Positions 42,659 to 51,616 are shown, counted from the first letter of the stretch. The stretch is 64,000 nt of DNA from Thermoplasmata archaeon (GCA_023265395.1 JAHFTX010000012.1:1-64000), one strand, 5' to 3'. Notes: generated by a model from the letters alone, not told the origin. Numbers and translations: made by a program.

Positions 42659-45217
42659 CTATTCCTCGGGATTGTCTGCGAATTCCGCTGGGGGGGGTGG
42701 GGTCACCTTCTCGGTCAGCGCTGGAGGTCGGTTCCGCCGGACGGAGGCCGGCAGCCGAGGACCGAGGCGTCGCCGACTGGAACCTCCGCCCGTCAGCAGC
42801 AGCAGGCTGGGGATCAGCACGACCGTCGCCAGCAGGCTGTAGGCGAGCATCAGCGTGGAGAGGATTCCGAAGGTCGCGAACATGTTCATCGGCGAGAAGG
42901 CAAGCACCATGAACCCCAGCCCGGTGGAGGCGGCGGCGCCCACGGAGGCGCTCCCGCTGTGCTGCAACGACAAGGTCACCGCTCCCTCATGACTTTCGCC
43001 GCGCCCGAGCTCCTCGCGATAGCGCTGGATGATGTGGATCGCGTAGTCGACCCCGACCCCGATGGTCATGGAGGTCACGGTCACGGTCACGACGTTGAGG
43101 CTCAGCCCCAGCAGGCGCATCGTCGCGAGGATCCAGATGGCCACCAGGATTACCGGGAGCACCCCGATCAGGCCCAGGCGGAGCGAACGGAACACCACGA
43201 TCAGCATCAGGGTCACGACGATGATCGAGATGATCACCGAGGAGACCATGCTGTCGCTGATGTCGGTCAGGAGCTCATGGAAGATCACCGGGCTGCCCGT
43301 GGCAGTGACCTCCACGCTGTCCAGGTGCTGCAAGGACCGCACATCGTCGGTGACCTCGTCGAGCACCTCCTTCTGCTCGATGGTCCCCTTGACGTCGACG
43401 TTGCTAAAGCGCAAGACGGTGGCGTCGTACCTCCCGTGGTCATCACGGTGGAGCACGCTGGCGGCGACCGTTGCGCTGCGAGGGTCGTCCAGGAGGGCAT
43501 GGAACACGATGGTGACGTGATCATCGTCATCGGGGAGCCCATCCCCGTTGCCATCGGAGAGGTCGAGGGCGGAGACCGCCTCTGGGTCGGCCATCAGCTC
43601 GCGGACGAGCGAGGCAGCGGTGAGGAGCTGGATCTGGCCTCCGATGCGGGCGATGTGCTCATCGTCAGCGGCCCGCCGGCTGACGTCATCGATCGCCTGG
43701 AGCACACGCAGCGTGTCAATCGGTCCGCGGACCAGCACCAGGGCGTTGTTGAACCCGACGCTCCCATAGTGGTTGTCGAGCGCCTCGAAGGCGACGATCA
43801 CATCCGCGTCGTCCGCCACCAGGTCGGCGTTGCGCAGGGAGCTCTGAAGGGTCGAGCCCATCCACACGGCCGGGAGGGTCAGTGCGACGACCATCAGCAC
43901 CACCAGGGGGCCGCGCTTCGCCACGCCGATGGTCGAGCGCACCAGCCATCCCGGAGGCCGCCGGTTCTCAAGGCTCTTCCCCGTCGCGTGGGAGGCGGTC
44001 TCCCGTCCGGAGGCGATGAGCAGACGCAGGGCAGGCAGCAGGAGGGAGTTCGCCACCAGCGCATAGGCCATCCCCAGGGCCAATGCCAGCCCAAAGTCGC
44101 GGATGGCGCTGATCGAGCTGACCAGGTTGCTGGCGAAAGCGGCCGAGGTGGTGATGGTCGTCAGGAACAGCGCCAGGCCCACGGCGGAGATGGAGCGGCC
44201 CATCGCGGTCGTGGGGCCGTTGCCGTTGGACCCTTCTTCACGGTATCGATGGAGCAGGTGCAACCCGTCGTCGACCCCCAGTGCCAGCAGCAGGATCGGC
44301 GCGAAGAAGGTCAGCTGCGAGAAGGTCAGGTGCAGGTAGGTGATGGATCCTGCCAGCCATACGAAGACCATCGGGATCATCGCGAACACCAAGATTGCGT
44401 CGAGGAGGCGGCGCAACGTGAGCGCGAGGACGACGATGAGGAGGACCAAGGCGATAGGCAGCAGGATCCGCAGACTCTCGATGCTGCTGTCGTTCATCTC
44501 CTGGATGAACGCGCCAGCGACCTTGGGCTCGATCCCGCCTTCGCGGAAGTGCTGCGCCACCGTGCGTACGGCCACCTGGTCCTCCTCTGCCCCATCGGTC
44601 AGTCGGGTTTGGAGCACGAGCAACGCGGAGCTGCGGTCATCAGCCATCAGCGCGCTCACCCGAGGGTCCTGCAGGACCGCATCGAGCGTGGCATCGAGGG
44701 TGACGTCATCGACCGACGCAAGGGTGAGATTGCGTGATGCCAGGGCGGGGGTGATGGCACTGAGCACAGATTGGAACGCCTCGTCGCGGGGAACGTCGAC
44801 GTAGCTGCGGACACGCTCGTCCGCCCACAGCGCATCCTCGAAGAGCGCAAGCCCGCGGATCTCCTTGGCATCGATGCGTCCATCGTTTGCGAGGGCGACG
44901 ATCGCGACCGATTGGCCCGTGGGTGGGAAGAGCTCCTGGATGTCGTCGTCGGCGTTGATCACCGGGCTGTTGGGGAAGTAGTCGGCGATGTCGACCTTGA
45001 TCTCCAACCGCAGGACCCCAGGGACCATCAGGATGGTCACGAGGACGAAGGCGATGACCACCAACCGCGGCCGCGTGGTGACCAATGTAGAGACTGAGGC
45101 AGCGACCGGGCGCCGTTGCGGTTCCGCGCGGGGGGAGGCCATCGGCTCGCGGGCAACCGACGCGCCGCCCATTAGCCCTTCGATGGGCTTGCGGCCGCGG
45201 CGGTGCGCCCGCATCAT
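42659..45217 (-). CDS. MMPL/RND-family (HAE3-like) transporter
   Basis: About 852 residues with two homologous halves. Each has a first TM helix, a large extracytoplasmic loop and a five-helix sterol-sensing-like bundle. The matching loops LALGVDDGLHLLHRYRE and GVGVDYAIHIIQRYREE carry the Asp expected for proton-coupled transport. The substrate is likely lipid-like or hydrophobic, from family knowledge. It starts at ATG 45217 behind a TATA box and is the first gene of the seven-gene minus-strand array; the M6-like gene starts 64 nt after its stop. Confidence 0.85.
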   Translation of the reverse strand: MMRAHRRGRKPIEGLMGGASVAREPMASPRAEPQRRPVAASVSTLVTTRPRLVVIAFVLVTILMVPGVLRLEIKVDIADYFPNSPVINADDDIQELFPPTGQSVAIVALANDGRIDAKEIRGLALFEDALWADERVRSYVDVPRDEAFQSVLSAITPALASRNLTLASVDDVTLDATLDAVLQDPRVSALMADDRSSALLVLQTRLTDGAEEDQVAVRTVAQHFREGGIEPKVAGAFIQEMNDSSIESLRILLPIALVLLIVVLALTLRRLLDAILVFAMIPMVFVWLAGSITYLHLTFSQLTFFAPILLLALGVDDGLHLLHRYREEGSNGNGPTTAMGRSISAVGLALFLTTITTSAAFASNLVSSISAIRDFGLALALGMAYALVANSLLLPALRLLIASGRETASHATGKSLENRRPPGWLVRSTIGVAKRGPLVVLMVVALTLPAVWMGSTLQSSLRNADLVADDADVIVAFEALDNHYGSVGFNNALVLVRGPIDTLRVLQAIDDVSRRAADDEHIARIGGQIQLLTAASLVRELMADPEAVSALDLSDGNGDGLPDDDDHVTIVFHALLDDPRSATVAASVLHRDDHGRYDATVLRFSNVDVKGTIEQKEVLDEVTDDVRSLQHLDSVEVTATGSPVIFHELLTDISDSMVSSVIISIIVVTLMLIVVFRSLRLGLIGVLPVILVAIWILATMRLLGLSLNVVTVTVTSMTIGVGVDYAIHIIQRYREELGRGESHEGAVTLSLQHSGSASVGAAASTGLGFMVLAFSPMNMFATFGILSTLMLAYSLLATVVLIPSLLLLTGGGSSRRRLGPRLPASVRRNRPPALTEKVTPPPPAEFADNPEE

Positions 45218-45247
45218 CGCCGCACGCCAAGGCCTTCCCCCGCGAAT

Positions 45248-45255
45248 CTTAAATA
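45248..45255 (-). promoter_or_regulatory. TATA box for the MMPL-led array
   Basis: cttaaata (minus strand tatttaag) is centred about 33-35 nt before the MMPL ATG. I saw no equally good box within the array, which supports one long transcript. It also lies about 85 nt before artA and could serve it. Confidence 0.5.
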
Positions 45256-45326
45256 GGGTTCGGAGCCCACCTGCGACCCCGATGAGGGCCCTTGCTCCCG
45301 CGCAATCGCGGCCTGGTTGCCAGCCC

Positions 45327-45331
45327 AGGAG
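45327..45331 (+). promoter_or_regulatory. Shine-Dalgarno site of artA
   Basis: aggag lies 6 nt before the ATG at 45338 and decides for that start over the ORF-track start at 45317. Confidence 0.55.
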
Positions 45332-45337
45332 TGTGCG

Positions 45338-46594
45338 ATGGCCGACTGGGTGACCCTGCTGCTGCCCTTGGCGGCGGTCATCGGCGTCTGCTATTACTTC
45401 CTCAATCGCAACGACCGTGCGTTTGCGGTCGCCACCCTCTGGTGCGGTGGGTGGGTCCTGCTGGTGATGGCGGGGAACGCGCCCGAGTACATCCTCGGCG
45501 AGTACAACGCCGGCCCATCGGATCGGGCAGCCATCCTCTCAGTGACCATGCTCGATGCCACCGACTCCATCTACAGTCCCCTCGTGGCGGCGGTGGATGC
45601 CAGCCTGTTCGCTGGCCTGCTTCTGCTGGGCCTTGCCGCCCTCTCATACCGGGACCGGGGACATCTGCTTGCGGCAGTGGGTTGGCAGCTCTTCGGTATC
45701 TATTGGCTGTTCCAGATCCCCAAGAACCTCCTGATCAACGACACCGTCAACATCCTCTTCATCACCGGCGGTTTCTCCCTCTTTGCGGTCCTGAGCTACC
45801 ACGAGGTCCTGTCTCGTGCATGGGATGAGCAACTGGCATCGATGCGCTTCATCGCGGGCGCCTCGGCGATCGCGGGGGGGTTGTACTTCGCCTTGGCCAA
45901 GCTCCACGTGCTGGGCACACCGCTGATCTTCACGGTCGCCAACCAGACCACGGTGCTCGCGCGCGCGTTCTTTGGCTACCACGTCGGCCTCGCGGCCCCA
46001 CCATATTCGATCACCGCCGAGGATGGGGTGATCATCCCCGTCACGGGGATGATCGGCGGCACCGACATCGCGCTCGTGCTCGCCTGCACGGGGATCGAGG
46101 CGATCGCCCTCTTCCTTGGGGCGATCCTCGCTGCACCCTACGTGCAGAACCCCTGGGAGGGATGGCGCAGGGCCCCTTCGCGACTGAGCATGACCTGGCG
46201 CCGACTCTCCCCACTCGGGCGGTGCCTGCTGGCCTTGTCGTTGACGGGCCCTGTCATCTACGTCCTCAACGTCCTACGCAACGTCGCCATCATCTTCCTG
46301 CTCGAAGAACACCAATTCGCTGGAGTTGCCCAGTCCCTCGGCTACACAGAGTTCGATTTCGTCCATGGGATCCTGTTCAAACTCTTCGCCCTGGGGGTCC
46401 TGATCGGTCTCTCCCTGGTGGTGTTCGAGATCGTACCCGAGCTTCACACCGCCGTGCTGGGCCTCTTTAGACTGGTCAACCGGCGCCCGATGCACGCCTC
46501 CACCCCTTCATCGACAGAGGGCAGCTTGCGGACGACGAGACGCTCCGTCATTCCATCCCCTGCGGTCGTCGGCCCCGATGACGAGGCTGAGTAG
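45338..46594 (+). CDS. artA: Archaeosortase
   Basis: A multi-spanning membrane transpeptidase-like enzyme that processes C-terminal sorting signals of surface proteins. The archaeo-/exosortase catalytic elements are in order: Cys in ACTGIEAIALFLGAI (near residue 250 from this start), Arg in YVLNVLRNVAIIF (near 314) and a basic residue in DFVHGILFK (His near 343). The CTGI...AI loop and the LNxxRN helix resemble archaeosortase A, the PGF-CTERM enzyme. The 418-residue length includes extra N-terminal helices. A clear SD site precedes it. No PGF-CTERM substrate is visible in the window. It is followed by asd and pssA. Confidence 0.88.
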   Translation: MADWVTLLLPLAAVIGVCYYFLNRNDRAFAVATLWCGGWVLLVMAGNAPEYILGEYNAGPSDRAAILSVTMLDATDSIYSPLVAAVDASLFAGLLLLGLAALSYRDRGHLLAAVGWQLFGIYWLFQIPKNLLINDTVNILFITGGFSLFAVLSYHEVLSRAWDEQLASMRFIAGASAIAGGLYFALAKLHVLGTPLIFTVANQTTVLARAFFGYHVGLAAPPYSITAEDGVIIPVTGMIGGTDIALVLACTGIEAIALFLGAILAAPYVQNPWEGWRRAPSRLSMTWRRLSPLGRCLLALSLTGPVIYVLNVLRNVAIIFLLEEHQFAGVAQSLGYTEFDFVHGILFKLFALGVLIGLSLVVFEIVPELHTAVLGLFRLVNRRPMHASTPSSTEGSLRTTRRSVIPSPAVVGPDDEAE

Positions 46595-46646
46595 ACTCGC
46601 CGGCTCCCGCCGTAGGTTGAAGTAGGGCCAGCCCCTGGCTTGGACC

Positions 46647-47285
46647 GTGCTGGCCCCGCGCAGTGGCCCCTGGATCGCGGCACCGCTGGCGGGTGCGGCG
46701 GCGTGGATTGCCCTTTGGCTGCTGCTCCCCCTCCCCAGCGGCCCTGCACCGATTGCCCCCATGGTCGCCCTGGCGACGGTCTCCCTGGTGCTGCTGGTAT
46801 TCTTCCGCGACCCCAATCGGGCGGTGGGTTTGGGGGTCGTCTCGCCCGCCGACGGACGGGTCACGGCGCTGGCGCAGCGGGAGGGTCGCTGGGAAGTCTC
46901 CATATTCATGAACCTCCACGATGTCCACGTCAATCGCATGCCTCTTGCAGGAAAGGTCGAGGCAATCACCCACCATCCCGGGAGTCATCGGTTCGCCTTC
47001 TCCAAGGACAGCATCCACAATGAGCGGATGGTCTACGAGGTGTCGACCCCTGCAGGGCGGATGCTCGTGACGCAGATCGCCGGGGCGTTCGCCCGCCGCT
47101 GCGTCAGCTACGTCGAGCCGGGCTCGGTGGTCGAGCGTGGATCTCGCTTTGGGATGATCCGCCTCTCGTCGCGGGTCGACCTTTCCCTACCGGCCCTTCA
47201 GGGGCTCGAACCAGCCGTGGCGGTCGGAGACCGTGTCCTTGCCGGGACATCGACCCTCTTCGTGATGCCGTCCGCAGGGGGCTAG
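46647..47285 (+). CDS. asd: Archaetidylserine decarboxylase (PSD family)
   Basis: Decarboxylates archaetidylserine to archaetidylethanolamine. It has an N-terminal hydrophobic hairpin, then VFFRDPNR, SPADGRV, the FMNLHDVHVNRMPLAGKV core with the conserved His, and the C-terminal MIRLSSRVDLSLP. The usual self-cleavage/pyruvoyl site in this class, as I recall it, is a G-S pair in a RFGSRVD context; here the pair is S-S (174-175). The start is GTG at 46647. It lies 52 nt after artA and 4 nt before pssA, so it is probably in one operon. Confidence 0.9.
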   Translation: MLAPRSGPWIAAPLAGAAAWIALWLLLPLPSGPAPIAPMVALATVSLVLLVFFRDPNRAVGLGVVSPADGRVTALAQREGRWEVSIFMNLHDVHVNRMPLAGKVEAITHHPGSHRFAFSKDSIHNERMVYEVSTPAGRMLVTQIAGAFARRCVSYVEPGSVVERGSRFGMIRLSSRVDLSLPALQGLEPAVAVGDRVLAGTSTLFVMPSAGG

Positions 47286-47289
47286 GGTC

Positions 47290-48309
47290 GTGCGGCTCCT
47301 GCGGGCGATCTCCATCGCCGATGTCTTCACCCTGGTCAATGCCTCGTTCGGTTTCCTCGCCATCGTCGCGATCATGGCCAGCCGCAGCGTGGCCTTCGAC
47401 GGTGGCCAGAGGACCTGGGGACTGTTGCTCAACACGAGGGCGCTCATCTGGGGACCGGGCACCCCCTCCCCGGCAGGGCTGGCGGTCGCGCTGATCTTGC
47501 TGGGCATCCTCGCGGATGGATTCGATGGGATCGTCGCACGGCGCTTCGCCCAGCAGTGGGTCCTGGGCGACTACCTCGACCTGATGGCGGACACCATCAG
47601 TTTCGCGATCGCCCCCGGACTGCTCTTCCTGCGGATGCTCCTCTCTCTGGCAGAGGCTTCCAGCACCCTCCGACCGGAGGGTGCCTTCTCGCACCAGCTG
47701 TTGATGCTCATCGTCATCCCAGCCCTGATCGTATTGCCCATGGTCATCGGCACCGTGCTGCGCCTGGCCCGCTTCGCACATTCCAAGGGTGGTCGACAAG
47801 TTGCCTTCCGCGGGCTGCCCTCTCCAGCGTCAGGTCTGGTCGCCGTCCTGGTGATCCTGATGGTCCTGGAGGCACCACCGCAGTTGCAGCAGGACTGGCG
47901 GTTCTTCACGTTGGTGGCGCTCCTCCCCATGGCGTTGTGCGTCCTGATGATCAGTGAGATTCCCTACCCCAAGGTGCGCGGTATCGAGGCGGTCGTCGCG
48001 GCGGTGCTCCTGCTTGCCCTGGTGGGGGTGCTGCTCTCCGCCAGCGGTGGGTTGTTGCTCACCTGGAGCATCGCTGCCATCGCTGGGGCGCATCTCGCGT
48101 ACCTGGTCGGCGGACCGCTCTTGGCAAGTTTCCGACTCCCCGATCCTGAAGACCTCCGGGCCTGGGAGGCGCCGCCGCGAAGCGGTGGCGAACAAGCACC
48201 CCCGGCGCAGCAGGCTCCTGCCGCAGGGAGAGGGTATGTGATCCCGCCACCGCCCTCCGCAGGCCTCAAGATGGGCCGCCCGCATCCCCCAACTCTCGAG
48301 GAGGAGTGA
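47290..48309 (+). CDS. pssA: Archaetidylserine synthase (CDP-alcohol phosphatidyltransferase)
   Basis: Exchanges CMP of CDP-archaeol for serine. The CDP-alcohol phosphatidyltransferase motif D-x2-D-G-x2-A-R-x8-G-x3-D-x3-D is complete as DGFDGIVARRFAQQWVLGDY plus LDLMAD, near residue 76. About eight transmembrane helices follow the usual layout. The C-terminal ~60 residues form a Pro-rich cytoplasmic tail. GTG start at 47290. Substrate assignment to serine rests mainly on the adjacent decarboxylase gene. Its stop overlaps mptD by 4 nt. Confidence 0.88.
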   Translation: MRLLRAISIADVFTLVNASFGFLAIVAIMASRSVAFDGGQRTWGLLLNTRALIWGPGTPSPAGLAVALILLGILADGFDGIVARRFAQQWVLGDYLDLMADTISFAIAPGLLFLRMLLSLAEASSTLRPEGAFSHQLLMLIVIPALIVLPMVIGTVLRLARFAHSKGGRQVAFRGLPSPASGLVAVLVILMVLEAPPQLQQDWRFFTLVALLPMALCVLMISEIPYPKVRGIEAVVAAVLLLALVGVLLSASGGLLLTWSIAAIAGAHLAYLVGGPLLASFRLPDPEDLRAWEAPPRSGGEQAPPAQQAPAAGRGYVIPPPPSAGLKMGRPHPPTLEEE

Positions 48310-48716
48310 CCATCCCCACGGGACGAGCGACCAAGGACGATCCGCTTGCCGGTCATTTCCACTGCTCGGCGCGGGAGCGCGCGGCCTTCGAGGCGGGAAT
48401 CAAGCTCGGGAGCGCCCTGCATCAATACAGTGGCACACCCTTTCGCCGCGCAGCGGCGCCGACGATCGAGGCAGCCATCGCCGCGTCGATTCGCTCGCAA
48501 CCCTACGTCGTCGACGCCAAGGCGACGATCGTGCTACCCCGCCCGACCGGTGACGGGGAATATGACTACCATGTCGTCGACCAACACAATCTGCGCTTGG
48601 ATGTGCTCATCGACTACATGGGCGTGCAAGTCCGGGGGCGCATCGAGTATCTCGACGACCGCGCCTACCCGCTGATGACCTTGCATGAGATCCCATCGGG
48701 GAGCTCGTCCCTCTAG
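48306..48716 (+). CDS. mptD: Archaeal dihydroneopterin aldolase (MptD family)
   Basis: A 136-residue protein with the MptD layout: EAGIKLGSALHQYSGTPF near the N-terminus, I..SI.SQPYVVDAKATI in the middle, and a YPLMTLHEI end. MptD converts dihydroneopterin to 6-hydroxymethyl-dihydropterin in tetrahydromethanopterin or folate synthesis. The GTG start lies within GTGA, overlapping the pssA stop, so it is translationally coupled to a lipid gene with which it has no obvious metabolic link. Confidence 0.82.
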   Translation: MTIPTGRATKDDPLAGHFHCSARERAAFEAGIKLGSALHQYSGTPFRRAAAPTIEAAIAASIRSQPYVVDAKATIVLPRPTGDGEYDYHVVDQHNLRLDVLIDYMGVQVRGRIEYLDDRAYPLMTLHEIPSGSSSL

Positions 48717-48782
48717 GAGCGCGCGAGGGTGCGCGCAAAGGCGCGATCGCACACCTCGTTGGTCCGGTCGACCTATTGCACC

Positions 48783-48790
48783 CTTTATAT
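48783..48790 (+). promoter_or_regulatory. TATA box of the THEP1-type NTPase gene
   Basis: ctttatat predicts transcription from about 48812 and a leader of about 48 nt. The 143-nt gap after mptD and this box separate the two operons. Confidence 0.5.
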
Positions 48791-48859
48791 GGACCTCCCT
48801 CGTTATGGGTAGGGCGTGCCCACGGAACTGCGGACAGGGTCTAGGGAAGGTGGTCTACC

Positions 48860-49408
48860 ATGGCTGGCGCCATGAAGGTCGGGATTACCGGTCTGCCTGG
48901 TTCGGGCAAGACCCACACACTGCTCAAGGTCATCGAGATGCTCGAAGCCGATGGCTCCGCGGTCGGCGGCATGATCACCGCCCCCATCCGTGAGAACAAC
49001 TCTCGGGTGGGATTCGAGGTCACCGACTGGATGTCCAAGGACCACGGATGCCTTGCGCATACCGCAATCGAGAGCAAGGTCCACGTGGGCAGCTACGGAG
49101 TCGATCTGATCACCCTCGAGCGAGTCGGCGTTGGCGCGATCACCCACGCCGTCACGGACGCAGACATCATCGTCATCGACGAGGTCGGCAAGATGGAGGT
49201 CGAATCCCCGGGCTTCATCAATGCCGTGAAATCCGCCCTCGACAGCTCCAAGCCGTTGATCCTCACCCTGCACAAGAAGAGCCGCAACCCGTTGTTGCAG
49301 GATATCCGGAGGCGTGATGACATCCGGATCCTCGAGGTCACCCCGATCAACCGCAACCTCCTCCCCTACAAGATCATGAAGCTCCTCAAGGGCCAGGAAA
49401 GAGTCTGA
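48860..49408 (+). CDS. THEP1-type nucleoside-triphosphatase
   Basis: A small P-loop NTPase of 182 residues. Walker A is GLPGSGKTHT near residue 10, and Walker B is IIVIDEVGKMEVES near 108, the THEP1 signature. It hydrolyses NTPs in vitro, but its cellular role is unclear. The start is ATG 48860; the Met four codons later (MKVGITG) is an alternative. trm1 begins 43 nt downstream and is probably co-transcribed. Confidence 0.9.
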   Translation: MAGAMKVGITGLPGSGKTHTLLKVIEMLEADGSAVGGMITAPIRENNSRVGFEVTDWMSKDHGCLAHTAIESKVHVGSYGVDLITLERVGVGAITHAVTDADIIVIDEVGKMEVESPGFINAVKSALDSSKPLILTLHKKSRNPLLQDIRRRDDIRILEVTPINRNLLPYKIMKLLKGQERV

Positions 49409-49451
49409 CCTTCGGAATCGTCGGTGAGGGAACCGCCGACGCGGGGGTCCG

Positions 49452-50741
49452 ATGACGGGGATCTTGGTGGGGGGAGACCCCCGGCCTCTGGTCGACTGGA
49501 CCGAGGGCGCGGCCCGCTTGCGGGTCCCGCAGCCGCGCTCGATGCGCGGCCCCGGGACGGTCGACGGCGAGTTGTTCTTCAACCCTGCGATGGCGCCGTC
49601 GCGGGACCTGGCGATGGTCGTGCCTGCGCTGTGGTTCGCACTCCACCCCCGGCGCGGCAGTGAGCCACTGCGGGCCATCGACCCGATGGCCGGCAGCGGG
49701 GTGCGCGCGATTCGCTGGGCTGCCGAGCTGGGGCTCGAGGTGGTGGCCAATGACATCGATTCCTCCGCACGCACTGCGACCATCGCGAACCTGGCACTGA
49801 CCTCAGCGCACCTTGCAGCGTCGAACCCGCAGGTCGCCGCGGCACTGGAGCAGCGGGTGGCCGTCCACGACAGGCCCGCGCACCTGCTGTTGGCCCAGGA
49901 GCGGGCCCACTTGATCGACATCGACCCCTTCGGCTCACCGATCCACCTGGTAGCTGCGGCCACCGGTGCGCTGGCCTACCGAGGGTTGTTGGCGCTGACC
50001 GCCACCGACACCCCAGTGCTCTGCGGGGCGATGCCCGAGCCGGCGATGGCCCGCTATGGTGCCGTGCCCCTGCGCTGCCCCATCACCAAGGAGCTGGGGC
50101 TCCGAATCCTCGTGGGCGCGGCGGTACGCATCGCCGCCAACCAGGGTCGCGCGCTGCGGCCGGTCCTCTGCCATGTCAGCGACCACCACATGCGCGCCTA
50201 TCTCGGCTGCGCCGGTGGGAGCACGACCCACTTCCTGCAGGAGTCGGTGCGGCAGCTGGGGTGGGTGCGCTACGACCGCACCGTGGGCGTGGGCACCTTT
50301 GTCGATGCGCCTCAGCCCGGTTGGAATGCCCAGGGACCGCGGACGGCGACGATACGCTCCCAGCAGAACTTGCCCGCCGACGTTGGCCCGCTCTGGACTG
50401 GCCCCTTGTTCGACCCGGAGCTGATCGCGACCTGGGCCTCCACCGCTTCAGCTTGGGATATCCCCAGCGTGTCACAGCCCTGCACCGGGATCCTCCCCTC
50501 GGCATCGGCACCGCTGGCGCGCCTTCAGGCGGCCCTCATCGACGAATCTCCCGCAGACCTCTTGCCTATGGACCTCCCCACGCAAGGGCGCCTTTTGCGC
50601 TGCAGCCTCCCCCGAAAGACCGAACTCATCGCTCGCTTGCAGCTCTTGGGGGCGCGGGCTAGCGGCACCCACATCGATGGCCAAGGGATTCGTACCGATG
50701 CGCCCATCGCGACGGTGCAAGGCCTGTTGTCGCCCCGCTAG
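49452..50741 (+). CDS. trm1: tRNA (guanine26-N2)-dimethyltransferase
   Basis: Methylates G26 in tRNA using SAM. It shows FFNPAMAPSRDLA near residue 43, the SAM motif IDPMAGSGVRAIRWA, VANDID, and the catalytic DIDPFGSP. The C-terminal domain has the family's HHMRAYL segment. At 429 residues it is a little long. The zinc-binding Cys cluster common in many archaeal Trm1 proteins is not evident. Its stop overlaps that of the convergent purQ by 4 nt. Confidence 0.92.
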   Translation: MTGILVGGDPRPLVDWTEGAARLRVPQPRSMRGPGTVDGELFFNPAMAPSRDLAMVVPALWFALHPRRGSEPLRAIDPMAGSGVRAIRWAAELGLEVVANDIDSSARTATIANLALTSAHLAASNPQVAAALEQRVAVHDRPAHLLLAQERAHLIDIDPFGSPIHLVAAATGALAYRGLLALTATDTPVLCGAMPEPAMARYGAVPLRCPITKELGLRILVGAAVRIAANQGRALRPVLCHVSDHHMRAYLGCAGGSTTHFLQESVRQLGWVRYDRTVGVGTFVDAPQPGWNAQGPRTATIRSQQNLPADVGPLWTGPLFDPELIATWASTASAWDIPSVSQPCTGILPSASAPLARLQAALIDESPADLLPMDLPTQGRLLRCSLPRKTELIARLQLLGARASGTHIDGQGIRTDAPIATVQGLLSPR

Positions 50742-51616
50742 GGGAGGAATGTATCACAGACGTACTGGAGCGCCGAGGCGAAGATCAGGCGCCCATCACC
50801 GACATCATCGGCCGTCCGTGTGCGAGTCCAGTCGGGGTGCTGGTGGCGGTAGAATGCCCGTTCAGGGTGGGGCATCATCCCAAAGACCGTGCCTCGCTCG
50901 TTGGTCAGGCCGGCGATGTCCCCCATGGCGCCGTTGGGGTTCCACGGATGCGGGACCTGCGGGCGGACGCTCGCGCGAGACCCGCGGCGGCGCCCACGAT
51001 CGCCTTGCTGCGGCTCGCAGTAGCGGAAGACCAGCTGGTCTTTGGCGACCCACCGGCGCAAGGCTGCTGACGCCCGCTCGGGGGCGACCTGCAGGTTCCC
51101 CTCGCGGTGCGCGACCGCCAGGGTGAGCATCGCGCCCTTGGGCAATGCGCGCGTGAAGACACAGCGTCCCTTGTTGATGTGCCGCAGATGGATCGGCCGG
51201 CATTCGAAACGGCCCGAGGTGTTCTCCGCAAGGACGGCGGTGGGCCGGGTCGTCGCCCTGCCCCCAGGCCCACCTGGGAGCAGACCCATCTCGACGAGCA
51301 CCTGGAAGCCGTTGCAGGTCCCCCCGACGGGGAGGTCGGCAGCGACGAAGGTCTCCACGTCCTCCCACACCTGGGCTCGCAGCCGCGCCGCCATGATCGC
51401 GCCGGCGCGTACGTAGTCGCCGGCGCTGAATCCCCCCGGGAGCATCAGGACGTGGTAGTCGAGCAGCGACCGCGAGTCCTTGCCCCTGCGCGTCAGTTGA
51501 TTGAGGTGGACGAGCTCGGGCATCGCGCCCAGGCGGTGGTAACAGTCGAACATCTCCTGCTCGTTGTTGGTCCCCTCCATCCGCAGGATGCAGACCTTGA
51601 CCTCTGAGACGTCCAT
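50738..51616 (-). CDS. purQ: Phosphoribosylformylglycinamidine synthase glutaminase subunit
   Basis: The class I glutamine amidotransferase that supplies ammonia to PurL in purine synthesis. Nucleophile Cys101 lies in GGTCNGFQVL, and the His/Glu pair in GMMPHPERAF. The N-terminus VKVCILRMEGTNNEQE is typical. ATG 51616 follows a TATA box; the ORF-track start at 51685 lies upstream of it. About 292 residues, with a short Arg/Gln-rich insert before the PHPWNPNG segment. No purS or purL nearby. Confidence 0.93.
   Translation of the reverse strand: MDVSEVKVCILRMEGTNNEQEMFDCYHRLGAMPELVHLNQLTRRGKDSRSLLDYHVLMLPGGFSAGDYVRAGAIMAARLRAQVWEDVETFVAADLPVGGTCNGFQVLVEMGLLPGGPGGRATTRPTAVLAENTSGRFECRPIHLRHINKGRCVFTRALPKGAMLTLAVAHREGNLQVAPERASAALRRWVAKDQLVFRYCEPQQGDRGRRRGSRASVRPQVPHPWNPNGAMGDIAGLTNERGTVFGMMPHPERAFYRHQHPDWTRTRTADDVGDGRLIFASALQYVCDTFLP

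Noticed and set aside
42407-44737. Plus-strand ORF of 776 codons
   Set aside because: Antisense to the M6-like and MMPL genes; extremely His/Gln/Asp/Gly-rich, not a plausible protein.
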